41,564 nt of DNA from Marine Group II euryarchaeote MED-G34 (lineage in GTDB: Archaea; Thermoplasmatota; Poseidoniia; Poseidoniales; Thalassarchaeaceae). Under the pieces are notes generated by a model that did no database searches, had not been told where the DNA came from, and saw nothing but the letters and a program-made list of their open reading frames with translations. How positions within the stretch are numbered: the stretch's first letter is position 1; every line of letters begins with the position of its first letter. The position numbers and the translations under genes are program-made. Location of the stretch: assembly GCA_002457605.1 (NCBI GenBank), contig NTJT01000007.1, positions 1-41,564 on the forward strand, written 5' to 3'. Shown here in pieces: positions 16,620-24,157 of the stretch.

Positions 16620-17342
16620 CTATTCATGACCGGTGAGGTGCTCGTCTTCAATTTCGTGCCCCATCCTATCTATCTTGGTCGTCAGGTATTGGAGATTCTG
16701 CTCCCTTACTCCGACGACCAAGGGCATTCTCTCAACTATATTGATGCCATTTTGAACCAGTTGCACTATCTTATCGGGATTGTTTGTGAGCAAGCACACA
16801 CTCTTGATCTCAATAGTGCTCAGTATTTTTGAGGCGATTCCGTAGTCTCTTGCATCTGCGGGATGACCCAGTAGTAGGTTCGCATCCAAAGTATCGGCAC
16901 CATGGTCCTGTAGATTGTACGCCTGTATCTTGGCATGCAGACCTATCCCGCGACCTTCTTGCCTCAGATAGATGATGCATCCCCATCCGATATCGTGAAT
17001 TTGCCTCATCGCTGCATCCAACTGGGCACCACAGTCACATCTGAGGCTACCAAAAGCATCTCCGGTCAGGCATTCGGAATGCACCCTGACTAGCACCGGG
17101 TCCGGTCCACTCATATCGCCTAGAGTAAGTGCCACGTGGTCCAGACCTGTATTCTCCTCGTGAAATACTCTAATGCGAAAGTCTCCGTAAGACGTCGGGA
17201 GGCGAGCATCCGCTGGGACCTCTCCGAGTTCGTTGACGTTGTATTGGTCGGGCACGGGGACCACCGAGAAGAACGCCCCCTTTGAACAATATCCAAGCAG
17301 CCTATCGCCGTTTCTCGATACGGAAAGTGTACTCTCCCGCAT
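16620..17342 (-). CDS. ribA: GTP cyclohydrolase II
   Basis: A protein of up to 240 residues. It contains the zinc-binding motif HSECLTGDAFGSLRCDCG with Cys 91, 102 and 104, and the catalytic YLRQEGRGIGL motif near residue 125. Both are diagnostic of GTP cyclohydrolase II, which opens GTP to begin riboflavin (and possibly deazaflavin) synthesis. It is the bacterial RibA type rather than the archaeal GTP cyclohydrolase III. The ATG at 17342 overlaps the TusA-like gene by 41 bases and gives 44 residues before the usual family start (LPTSYGDF). In-frame GTG codons at 17264 and 17255 are alternatives that avoid the overlap. It is the last gene of a minus-strand cluster and ends five bases from tRNA-His on the opposite strand. 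Confidence 0.92.
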   Translation of the reverse strand: MRESTLSVSRNGDRLLGYCSKGAFFSVVPVPDQYNVNELGEVPADARLPTSYGDFRIRVFHEENTGLDHVALTLGDMSGPDPVLVRVHSECLTGDAFGSLRCDCGAQLDAAMRQIHDIGWGCIIYLRQEGRGIGLHAKIQAYNLQDHGADTLDANLLLGHPADARDYGIASKILSTIEIKSVCLLTNNPDKIVQLVQNGINIVERMPLVVGVREQNLQYLTTKIDRMGHEIEDEHLTGHE

Positions 17343-17538
17343 CCTCGCTCACACCTAGCAGAACTAGCCCCATCCGATCGCAAAGAGCAGGTATGTCGTG
17401 AAGTGTCTCAGGGTCATCACACAGAACCTCAAAAAGAGTACCACTGGCTGCTTCCTCTACCGCTTTACGAGTTTCGTGCATAGGCACTGGGCAGAGGAAT
17501 CCGACTAGGTTGAGAGCGACTATGCCCTCACCAACCAT
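17302..17538 (-). CDS. TusA/SirA-family sulfur-carrier-like protein
   Basis: A 78-residue protein with the family's two-layer alpha/beta layout. A short strand (ALNLVGFLCP) leads into the CPxP motif (CPVPM, Cys at residue 16), then the first helix (HETRKAVEEAA), a strand (TLFEVLCDDP) and a second helix (DIPALCDRMG). The motif Cys carries persulfide in TusA, which relays sulfur to tRNA 2-thiouridine or other pathways. Archaeal homologues exist with less certain roles. The gene starts eight bases after the DEAD-box helicase stop and overlaps ribA, so all are probably co-transcribed. Confidence 0.85.
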   Translation of the reverse strand: MVGEGIVALNLVGFLCPVPMHETRKAVEEAASGTLFEVLCDDPETLHDIPALCDRMGLVLLGVSEDAGEYTFRIEKRR

Positions 17539-17546
17539 GATTTCAC

Positions 17547-18971
17547 CTAGGCTTCCACAATGATTGGGGACAGAGACACGCCGTTGAATTCTCTAGCCTT
17601 AATCACACCGATGACGTAGGCGACCTTCTCGACATGTATCTCGACATCGGTCTCATTGTCGCTCTGGGAAATCTCTCCGATTACAATGTCGGGAATTCGT
17701 GCCTGATTGGTTATCCAGTCGGCTAGCGCCCGCTTGGTGGAATCTGATTTGCCTATTGAGAGTCGGATTTTCACCATGCCGAAGGCGTCAGACACCTCGT
17801 CCCAGTCTTCTCTCTTTCTGATGGGGTCTCTTTCGACACCTTTTGGAAGAGGGGGTGCGTCGACGATAGGAATAGTCATGTTCCAAGTCGAAGAGATTTT
17901 TTCAATCTGAGGCTGGTCCTCACGAGTCACGAAACTCCAGGCTTCACCTTTCCTACCCATCCTGCCAGTACGACCTATCCTGTGTACGTAGGACTCCGTG
18001 TCATCAGGGAGGTCATAGTTCACGACATGAGTTATGCCATCCACATCCAGTCCGCGTGCCGCTACATCTGTGGCTATGACTATGCTCTCTCGACCTTCCT
18101 TGAAAGACTCGATTATCTTCTCCCTTTTGCCCTGTCCGAGGTCTCCGTGAAGTCCGATGGCCCTAATCCTGAATTTGCCGAGCCTCTCTGAGAGAATCTC
18201 TACCATTCGCTTAGTATTGGCGAATACGAGCATCTGGTCGGCTTCATTCATCCGACATATGATACGACCGAGTGCCCAGAGTTTGTTCGCCCTACCAATC
18301 TTGATTGCATACTGATCAATCTCAGGTATCTCGACCTCCATGTCATCGCTCATCACATGGGCAGCGTCTGACATGAACTCATCTGCCGCGTCCAGCACCT
18401 CTTGCGGAAAGGTTGCACTGAACAACAGAGTCTGTTCTCTGTTAGTGGTCTGCTCAAATATCCAGAGGACGTCGGGAAAGAACCCCATGTCTAGCATTCG
18501 ATCAGCTTCGTCGAGACAAAACAAGCTAATTCCCTCGAGATTGAGGTGTCCTCGTTTGGTCATGTCGATGACACGCCCAGGAGTCCCGACTACTATGTCG
18601 GCGCCCTGATTGAGTCTCTTTGCCTGCTTTTCAAGATCGGTGCCACCATAGACGGTCTGTATCGAAAGCCCCTTGTCTCCTTGTAGCGAGTCCATTTCCT
18701 CTGCTACCTGTACAGCCAGCTCCCTAGTCGGACAGAGCACGATTGCCTGCGGTTCCCCTTGAGGTGTGCATTTCTCTAGGATTGGTATGCCAAAAGCTCC
18801 GGTTTTGCCTGAACCAGTACGCGCTTGGCCAACTACATCAGAACCCTGTCTAGCTAGGGGAATGGCCTCTCGCTGAATCTCAGTCGGCTCAGTCCAACCA
18901 TTAGCCTCGATGGCTTTCGCAATCGGGGCCTGTAGGCCCCAAGATGTGAAGCCGACTTTTGCTGAATTCAT
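17547..18971 (-). CDS. DEAD-box RNA helicase with DbpA-like C-terminal RNA-binding domain
   Basis: A 474-residue helicase. It shows, in order, the Q motif (GFTSWGLQ... TEPTEIQ), motif I ARTGSGKT (about residues 50-57), PTRELAVQ, TPGR, DEAD, SAT, MLVFANTK, ATDVAARGLDVDG and HRIGRTGRMGRKG. All catalytic motifs are intact. Residues about 395-474 (from VKIRLSIGKSDSTKRALADW) form a compact alpha/beta segment resembling the DbpA RNA-binding domain, which in bacteria targets rRNA. The likely role is RNA duplex unwinding in ribosome assembly or RNA decay. It lies nine bases downstream of the small basic gene and eight upstream of the TusA-like gene. Confidence 0.93.
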   Translation of the reverse strand: MNSAKVGFTSWGLQAPIAKAIEANGWTEPTEIQREAIPLARQGSDVVGQARTGSGKTGAFGIPILEKCTPQGEPQAIVLCPTRELAVQVAEEMDSLQGDKGLSIQTVYGGTDLEKQAKRLNQGADIVVGTPGRVIDMTKRGHLNLEGISLFCLDEADRMLDMGFFPDVLWIFEQTTNREQTLLFSATFPQEVLDAADEFMSDAAHVMSDDMEVEIPEIDQYAIKIGRANKLWALGRIICRMNEADQMLVFANTKRMVEILSERLGKFRIRAIGLHGDLGQGKREKIIESFKEGRESIVIATDVAARGLDVDGITHVVNYDLPDDTESYVHRIGRTGRMGRKGEAWSFVTREDQPQIEKISSTWNMTIPIVDAPPLPKGVERDPIRKREDWDEVSDAFGMVKIRLSIGKSDSTKRALADWITNQARIPDIVIGEISQSDNETDVEIHVEKVAYVIGVIKAREFNGVSLSPIIVEA

Positions 18972-18980
18972 GCTATCGCC

Positions 18981-19265
18981 TCAGAAGGTTTCCGAATCGC
19001 GGATTTCCTTCTGCAGCTCGCCCATCCAGTACTTGCGGCAGTTTTCCTTCGTGAGAAACTGATCTTTGCTTGAGAAACTGTGGTTGAAATGTCCCTTGTC
19101 GGCAGACGCCCACTGACTCTTCTGCTTCTTGTGAAACTTCTGCAGGACGTGCTGTCGCATATATTGTCTGAACTTAATTGACTTGCTTCGGTTGATGCCT
19201 TTTGGCGTCACACCGTCCCAAAGGCGCTCGAATCGCTCAAGCTTGCCATCAAACTCCTCGCTCAT
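18981..19265 (-). CDS. Small charged hypothetical protein between HEAT protein and helicase genes
   Basis: A 94-residue soluble protein, strongly charged. A basic centre (KSIKFRQYMRQHVLQKFHKKQKSQW) lies between an acidic N-terminus and a C-terminal helix (ENCRKYWMGELQKEIRDSE). There is one Cys and no recognised motif. Its start overlaps the stop of the HEAT-repeat gene by four bases (ATGA), and the helicase begins nine bases after its stop. This supports it being a real gene in the same operon. The basic helix could bind RNA, which would fit the helicase neighbour, but that is only a guess. Confidence 0.7.
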   Translation of the reverse strand: MSEEFDGKLERFERLWDGVTPKGINRSKSIKFRQYMRQHVLQKFHKKQKSQWASADKGHFNHSFSSKDQFLTKENCRKYWMGELQKEIRDSETF

Positions 19266-20473
19266 GCTTGGTCCTCGCTGTGCGGCCGACCTGACTGCTG
19301 TTTATCATGTTCACCCACGGGAGGTGAATCACCGCTACGCGGTGCGTCTATCTCCTCAGGTAGGGGGTCAACCCTCTCTAGGGGGGCTAGGAAACGATTC
19401 TTCTCGTCTTCAGTCCCCTCTATTTCCAAGTCTATGGAATAAGCGCTTAGTTTCTTTCTCAAATCCGGACGAGTTTCTTGTTTGAGCAACTCGGTAGCCG
19501 CATCTCTCAATGTTTCACCGCTCATGATTATTGGGAGATGATCAATACAGGCCTTGCGCAGGTTGTAGTCTCTACTTCTGGCGCCATCGATCACCATCTT
19601 GTTGACACGTGGGTTCTGCATGTCCAGCTTCTTGAGTGCCCGGATGACCGACTTCCTGACTCCATCGTCATCGTCGAGCATCGCCGCTTCTATGAAAATA
19701 GTAGCTATCGCTGGCTCGTTGTTAGCCAGGGTTATGAGCGTGTTAGAAGCATTCCTTCTTACTAGGGCGTCCTCATCTTCCAGTGACCAACCTATCAAGT
19801 CCCATCCGGTAGCTCCTGCTTTGGAAGCGATGGTACGTAGGATCTTCGAGCCACGCCTACGTAGGTCCGTGTCTTCTTCGCGAATCAATTCGTCAAGGTG
19901 CAGGCAGCCTGCCTCCGGCCAGCTCTCTGCAGTCAGACGCAACGCTTCAAAGGCGTTGGTCCTACGGTCCAGCCTTTGTTCACGCAACTCACGTCTCAAT
20001 ATCTCTTCACAACCCGAGGGGAATACCGGTGCGACCTTCAGAAAGCAGTTGCGTGCTGCATCTTCCACTTGTGAGTCTTCGTCTAGTAATCTGTCAGACA
20101 TGCACTGCAGCAAGCCATCATGCCTCTTCAGGGCGAAGGCAGGGAGGGCACTAAGTGCGGCTATTCTGTTGCGGCCCTCATCATCATCTAGCGCATCAAG
20201 CAGAACTTCGTGAGCATCATTAATCTGACTCTGCATCACACGATGTAGGGCCTGGAGCGCATCGACCCTTCTGGCAAATCCTCCTCCCTGGCTACGAGAT
20301 ATTTGCAGCCCATCTGAGTCGCCACGCGCCAGAGGTAGGATTTCATGAACAGGAATTCTCAGCCACATCCCGTCTACAGGAAGCATCCCCCGGATGTCTA
20401 CATCCGCAACAGGGCCCCGGCGATTAATCGCTTTCCCAGTACGCGGGTCCCGTGCAATGTAATCTCTCGCCAT
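19262..20473 (-). CDS. HEAT-repeat protein
   Basis: A 403-residue soluble protein from the ATG at 20473 (MARDYIARDP); an upstream ATG at 20551 would add 26 less protein-like residues. Residues about 80-345 consist of eight or so tandem helical pairs of about 35-40 residues with HEAT hallmarks, such as DDDEGRNRIAALSALPAFA, EDSQVEDAARNCFLKVA, EDTDLRRRGSKILRTIA, EDALVRRNASNTLITLA and DDDGVRKSVIRALKKLD. The C-terminal 60 residues are acidic and Pro-rich, probably disordered. HEAT arrays are protein-protein scaffolds; no enzyme motif is present. It leads the cluster HEAT, small charged protein, DEAD helicase, TusA-like, ribA, and is divergent from the DUF2240 gene. Confidence 0.8.
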   Translation of the reverse strand: MARDYIARDPRTGKAINRRGPVADVDIRGMLPVDGMWLRIPVHEILPLARGDSDGLQISRSQGGGFARRVDALQALHRVMQSQINDAHEVLLDALDDDEGRNRIAALSALPAFALKRHDGLLQCMSDRLLDEDSQVEDAARNCFLKVAPVFPSGCEEILRRELREQRLDRRTNAFEALRLTAESWPEAGCLHLDELIREEDTDLRRRGSKILRTIASKAGATGWDLIGWSLEDEDALVRRNASNTLITLANNEPAIATIFIEAAMLDDDDGVRKSVIRALKKLDMQNPRVNKMVIDGARSRDYNLRKACIDHLPIIMSGETLRDAATELLKQETRPDLRKKLSAYSIDLEIEGTEDEKNRFLAPLERVDPLPEEIDAPRSGDSPPVGEHDKQQSGRPHSEDQA

Positions 20474-20587
20474 GCTGCTTCGGCCCGCGCATACCGCCAC
20501 CTCACTTGAATGGACTGTTTTTCTGTTCACCCTGAGAGAGGCAATCATCAAGCATCTCCCTCACCCCGATAAGTCTCCGGAGGGAGC

Positions 20588-21187
20588 ATGAACAAGGGCC
20601 ATCAGCAGGATGTCTGTCATCTGCTGCACATCAGCCTAGAGGGATTGTCAGGGGGCACGACGACCCGTGACGAACTCTCGCGTATCTGGTCCCTAGAATT
20701 GCAGTGGTTCACTCCTAAGGAAGCGGATGAGGTAGTATCGATGTTAACCGAGAGAGGATGGCTGACCGAATCCGAATCCAAATTATCTCCCTCTGCCGGA
20801 CTCAAACTCTCGCGACCTCCACTGGGCTGGCGCCCGATTTCCCGTAGGTTACTGGAAATCCCTCAGTTCCAGCAGGTGCTGACAACTCAGCCTGCTCCCG
20901 TCCCAGAGGTAGTGGAGGTCGTGAACGAGTCTAAGCCCATGCCGCGAGTCTCCGACCCGACCTCCAGTAATCTGCCGCCCGATCGGGCCGAGGGCTCGAT
21001 ACCACATCTGATTGGAATGATAGCAGACAAATCAGCACTTGAGAACAAGGAGGTGATGCGTAGGGTCCAGAGAAAGCGTCGCGCCCTGGGTCCTGTTACT
21101 CTGTGGATGGCACTGGCGCTGGTGGCTAGGGAACAGGGTCTCGACATGCACGATGTAATCACGACAATCGAGGCCTATCAGGCATAG
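20588..21187 (+). CDS. DUF2240-family archaeal protein
   Basis: A 199-residue protein. The first 85 residues follow the pattern of the archaeal DUF2240 family: a helical lead, then LSRIWSLELQWFTPKEADEVVSMLTERGWLTES, a short strand (KLSPSAGLKL) and a PPLGWRPISR segment. This resembles a winged-helix fold with a conserved WFxxxEA helix. A Pro-rich acidic linker follows, and then a helical C-terminus (IPHLIGMIADKSALENKEVMRRVQRKRRAL). Function is not established for the family. The start is supported by a GGAGGGAG Shine-Dalgarno-like sequence just upstream. The stop overlaps the stop of the convergent RND gene by ten bases. Confidence 0.7.
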   Translation: MNKGHQQDVCHLLHISLEGLSGGTTTRDELSRIWSLELQWFTPKEADEVVSMLTERGWLTESESKLSPSAGLKLSRPPLGWRPISRRLLEIPQFQQVLTTQPAPVPEVVEVVNESKPMPRVSDPTSSNLPPDRAEGSIPHLIGMIADKSALENKEVMRRVQRKRRALGPVTLWMALALVAREQGLDMHDVITTIEAYQA

Positions 21188-23778
21188 TCGTTTGAAGTGC
21201 GGAACTCGGCGGCAAGCAGGCCAGGCAGAACAAGCAGCGCCATCACTAACGAGAACAGCACAGATATCGAACTCACTATACCGAAGTCCTGGATGACCGG
21301 GATGGGCGATAGTAGCAGTACCATGAAACCACAGATTGTGGTCCCAGCAGAGAGCAGGAGGGCAGTTCCCGTTGTTGAGTACATGTCCCGCATCGCCTCC
21401 CACGTTCCCATGCCTGAATTCCTGTTCGCCTCTATCCTCCTCCAGACGTGAATCGAGTAGTCGATGCCAAGTCCAATGGTCAGGGCGGTAATCATGATAG
21501 TCAGAACGTTCCAGTTCATTCCAATCATCGCCATCGCACCGACAACCCAAGCCCCAGCGAGGCCCACAGGTAAAATCACGACTAGTGACTGACCCAGCCT
21601 CCTAGTTAACAGAACCAGAACCAGCATCGAAACGAACAGACTTATGGCAGTCGATTCGACTTGTGAAAGCACCAGCCCTGAGAGCACGTTGTTGAGGACT
21701 ACGACATCTCCTGTGATGTAGACCTCGCCACCGACCAAACCATCATCTTCCAGTAATTGTGCCTGTTTCGAGAAGACCTCTGCTACCTCATGGGCCTCCT
21801 CACTGGTCCTGGCCAAAACGTCAACTCGCATCTTGAGGAACCTAATCGACTCCCCGTCCTCCGTCAGAGCCACATGCATCGCGGTCCTCTCGGCCCAAGT
21901 ATGTCCTCTCAGGACGTCGCCCACCGAGTCATTGTTGAGTAGAGATGTCACAGCAGCGGTCAGGTCACCTTCTTCGAATTCTGTCCCAGCAACACCTAAT
22001 TGACCATCAAAAATTCCTATGTGAAAAGACTCTCCGAAATTTGGATCATTCTCTACAGCATCCCTCAGAAGAGGGTAGAGGCCATCATAGGATGGACGCT
22101 GAGTCCCAGTATTGATTGGGTTGACAACTTCTGGAAGTCCAGAGATTCTACCATCGAAGATACCCAGTCCCTTCATCAGGTCCCTCTCTCCGGTCAGGGC
22201 ACCTTCTTCGAATACTGGCTCAACAAGTACGATTACCGATTTCCAAGCCGCAGCATCGTAAGAGTCGTAGATGTCGTTCCTCACTTCCATGACTTCCATC
22301 CCCTCCTCAGAAAGGAAATCAGTCAACTCGAAACTGGTGTCGAGTTCCCTTATTGCCACAATAACAGAACCCATGGTAATCATCGCTACTATCAGTAGAA
22401 CTCTCGCGGTGTTTCTCCTCTGGAATCGGGTCGCTAGGTCTGCTGTTCTGTCCATTCGGAGGCCTCTGTGATGCATCTCACCCGCACTATTTTCGACAAC
22501 AACGTGCACTGCTCCTACAGTAATGGTGCTGGCTACGAAGGCCGAAACTACTCCGAGAGCTAGTGTGAATCCGAAGGTCCTGAGGGGAGGAAGTTCGGAT
22601 GACAAGTTAGCGAGGAAGGCGAATACAGTGGTCACCACTGCCAAAGACAGGGCGAGCCGCAGCACGGAGAAAGATTCAACCCAGGCTCTGGCCGCACTAA
22701 TGGGGCGCTTCTTGGCGAATTCGTAACCTCGTTGCAAATGGATTGAGTAATCGATACCCAACCCGAGAACGACCGGAGCAACCGCAACCTCGAGGACTGA
22801 CATCCGCATCCCCAGCAGAGTAACGATACCATAGGTCCAGACCAAAGCGGCAGACAGTCCTAGGAGGGGCGCTGCTACCATCATGACGGAGCGGAAGGCA
22901 ATAGCCAGAAGGGCCACCACCACCATCACAGCGATTAGAAGAAGCCAAACCAAGTTATCCATTGTCGACTGGTTAATATCATGACTAATCAGATCGTCAG
23001 AGATGACTCCATAGGAAAGTGATGAACTCTCTCCTAGAGGGTGTTTTACTGTCAACATGGCCCTGATTGCGGATGTCTTCTCACGCCTCTCGTCATCGCT
23101 TATATCTCCACTAATCTCAATCACCCACATGGTGCTTGAGGCGGAAGGAGTTGGGTCTCCCTCACCGCTGTCAAGCCATTCGCAGACTGGTGCGTAGTCC
23201 AAATCTTCGTGGAGCATTGCTGACGCAGCGAAAGAGGCCGAGGCGATGGCCTGTTCGTTCCCTATCGCATCAGAGCACCTCTCGCCCTCACTCACTGCAT
23301 CGAGTAGATCTCCCCAATCAGTGAAGTCACTGAGGCTGCGGCCTTGCTCATCCCTCTCCTCGAGGGCGCTCTCAAGCATTCCAGCGGCATTCATGTGGGC
23401 TACGATGAATCCTTGATTGGTCTGCGAGAAGCCCTCGATTCTATCTAGGTCGTCTGATAGTTGCTGCAGCGCAGCTATCTCAAGGACGTTACAGGGCGAG
23501 TTCTCGCACAAGTTGGTTCCATCATTCGCTTGGTCTTGAGGCTCGACGTTGATGTATATTAGATGAGGCGAGGCCTGCATGACCTCGTCAATTCTATCCT
23601 CAGCGGCATCTGATTCAGTTTCAGGAGCGAATGAGGCTATGTCTGTGGTAAAACCAGGGAACTCCAGCAGGACCTGGGCCATTGCAGCCGTGAAAAGGAC
23701 ACTCAGCACCACTATTGGAAGGGCGGATTTCTCAAATGCCCTTACTAGGGACTCTGAGGCCTGACCTCCATTCTCCAT
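21178..23778 (-). CDS. RND/MMPL-family membrane transporter
   Basis: An 866-residue polytopic protein with the duplicated RND plan: one N-terminal helix, a large extracytoplasmic domain of about 240 residues, five or six helices, and then the same again. Each half has a GLGIDYSIH motif (residues about 339-347 and 769-777) at the conserved fourth-helix region typical of MMPL/HpnN/sterol-sensing-like transporters. The first extracytoplasmic loop holds Cys pairs (CENSPC; ERCSDAIG with VCEWLD). Such proteins move lipids or other hydrophobic cargo using ion gradients; the cargo here is unknown. The ATG at 23778 lies about 27 bases from a TATA box, implying a leaderless transcript; an upstream ATG at 23859 would put the TATA box inside the gene. 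It is divergent from rpoL. Confidence 0.88.
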   Translation of the reverse strand: MENGGQASESLVRAFEKSALPIVVLSVLFTAAMAQVLLEFPGFTTDIASFAPETESDAAEDRIDEVMQASPHLIYINVEPQDQANDGTNLCENSPCNVLEIAALQQLSDDLDRIEGFSQTNQGFIVAHMNAAGMLESALEERDEQGRSLSDFTDWGDLLDAVSEGERCSDAIGNEQAIASASFAASAMLHEDLDYAPVCEWLDSGEGDPTPSASSTMWVIEISGDISDDERREKTSAIRAMLTVKHPLGESSSLSYGVISDDLISHDINQSTMDNLVWLLLIAVMVVVALLAIAFRSVMMVAAPLLGLSAALVWTYGIVTLLGMRMSVLEVAVAPVVLGLGIDYSIHLQRGYEFAKKRPISAARAWVESFSVLRLALSLAVVTTVFAFLANLSSELPPLRTFGFTLALGVVSAFVASTITVGAVHVVVENSAGEMHHRGLRMDRTADLATRFQRRNTARVLLIVAMITMGSVIVAIRELDTSFELTDFLSEEGMEVMEVRNDIYDSYDAAAWKSVIVLVEPVFEEGALTGERDLMKGLGIFDGRISGLPEVVNPINTGTQRPSYDGLYPLLRDAVENDPNFGESFHIGIFDGQLGVAGTEFEEGDLTAAVTSLLNNDSVGDVLRGHTWAERTAMHVALTEDGESIRFLKMRVDVLARTSEEAHEVAEVFSKQAQLLEDDGLVGGEVYITGDVVVLNNVLSGLVLSQVESTAISLFVSMLVLVLLTRRLGQSLVVILPVGLAGAWVVGAMAMIGMNWNVLTIMITALTIGLGIDYSIHVWRRIEANRNSGMGTWEAMRDMYSTTGTALLLSAGTTICGFMVLLLSPIPVIQDFGIVSSISVLFSLVMALLVLPGLLAAEFRTSNDYA

Positions 23779-23801
23779 GTTGCGGCCAAAACCACCCCAT
23801 G

Positions 23802-23808
23802 TATAACT
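23802..23808 (-). promoter_or_regulatory. TATA box of the RND transporter gene at 23778
   Basis: On the minus strand the sequence is AAGTTATAC. Its centre is about 27 bases from the ATG at 23778, the spacing expected for a leaderless archaeal mRNA. This decides the start codon choice for the transporter. Confidence 0.55.
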
Positions 23809-23820
23809 TAGGCTCTGCTT

Positions 23821-23836
23821 GGACCCTAGGGGGTCC
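23821..23836. promoter_or_regulatory. Perfect inverted repeat between divergent RND and rpoL promoters
   Basis: GGACCC and GGGTCC form a perfect six-base-pair inverted repeat around TAGG. It lies just upstream of the RND gene's TATA box (23802-23808) and about 50 bases before the rpoL ATG (23887). A dimeric regulator could bind here and affect either gene. The symmetry is seen; regulator binding is inferred. Confidence 0.35.
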
Positions 23837-23886
23837 AACATAAGTATGAAAGCCCTCAAAAGGGAAGGGCCGGTCGGGCGGCTGTC

Positions 23887-24144
23887 ATGCCAATCAAGGT
23901 ACTAATGAATGAAGGTCGCGAACTAAGACTGCGAATGGTAGGGGAGGGTCACACGACTCTGCAATTGTTCCGCTCCAGACTCAACACCAGCAAGGACGTC
24001 GAGTACGCGAACTACTTCCAGAACCACCCTGACCTTGATGAACCGGAACTATATCTCAGGGCCGTCAAGGGCAAGAGCGCTGAGAAGGTGTTCAAGAGTC
24101 TATGTTCTGGTATCTCAAAGGATCTCTCTAAGCTCAAGCTGTGA
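23887..24144 (+). CDS. rpoL: DNA-directed RNA polymerase subunit L (Rpo11)
   Basis: An 85-residue protein, close to the size of archaeal Rpo11. The core EGHTTLQLFRSRLNTSKDVEYANYFQNHPDLDEPELYLRAVKG carries the family's conserved elements: a GE.HT.L..L.R..L.....V..A.Y...HP....P.L.... pattern at residues 19-61. It pairs with subunit D to form the alpha-like assembly platform of RNA polymerase. Its TGA lies 13 bases before the TTG start proposed for truD, so the two are likely co-transcribed. The region upstream contains an ATAAGTATG patch at about 23840-23848 that could be its TATA box. Confidence 0.92.
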   Translation: MPIKVLMNEGRELRLRMVGEGHTTLQLFRSRLNTSKDVEYANYFQNHPDLDEPELYLRAVKGKSAEKVFKSLCSGISKDLSKLKL

Positions 24145-24157
24145 AGGCGGTGAGGAT

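Noticed and set aside
24035-24157. rpoL and truD overlap read as a frameshift or fused gene
   Set aside because: Both proteins have complete cores, and a plausible truD start exists after the rpoL stop, so no frameshift is needed.
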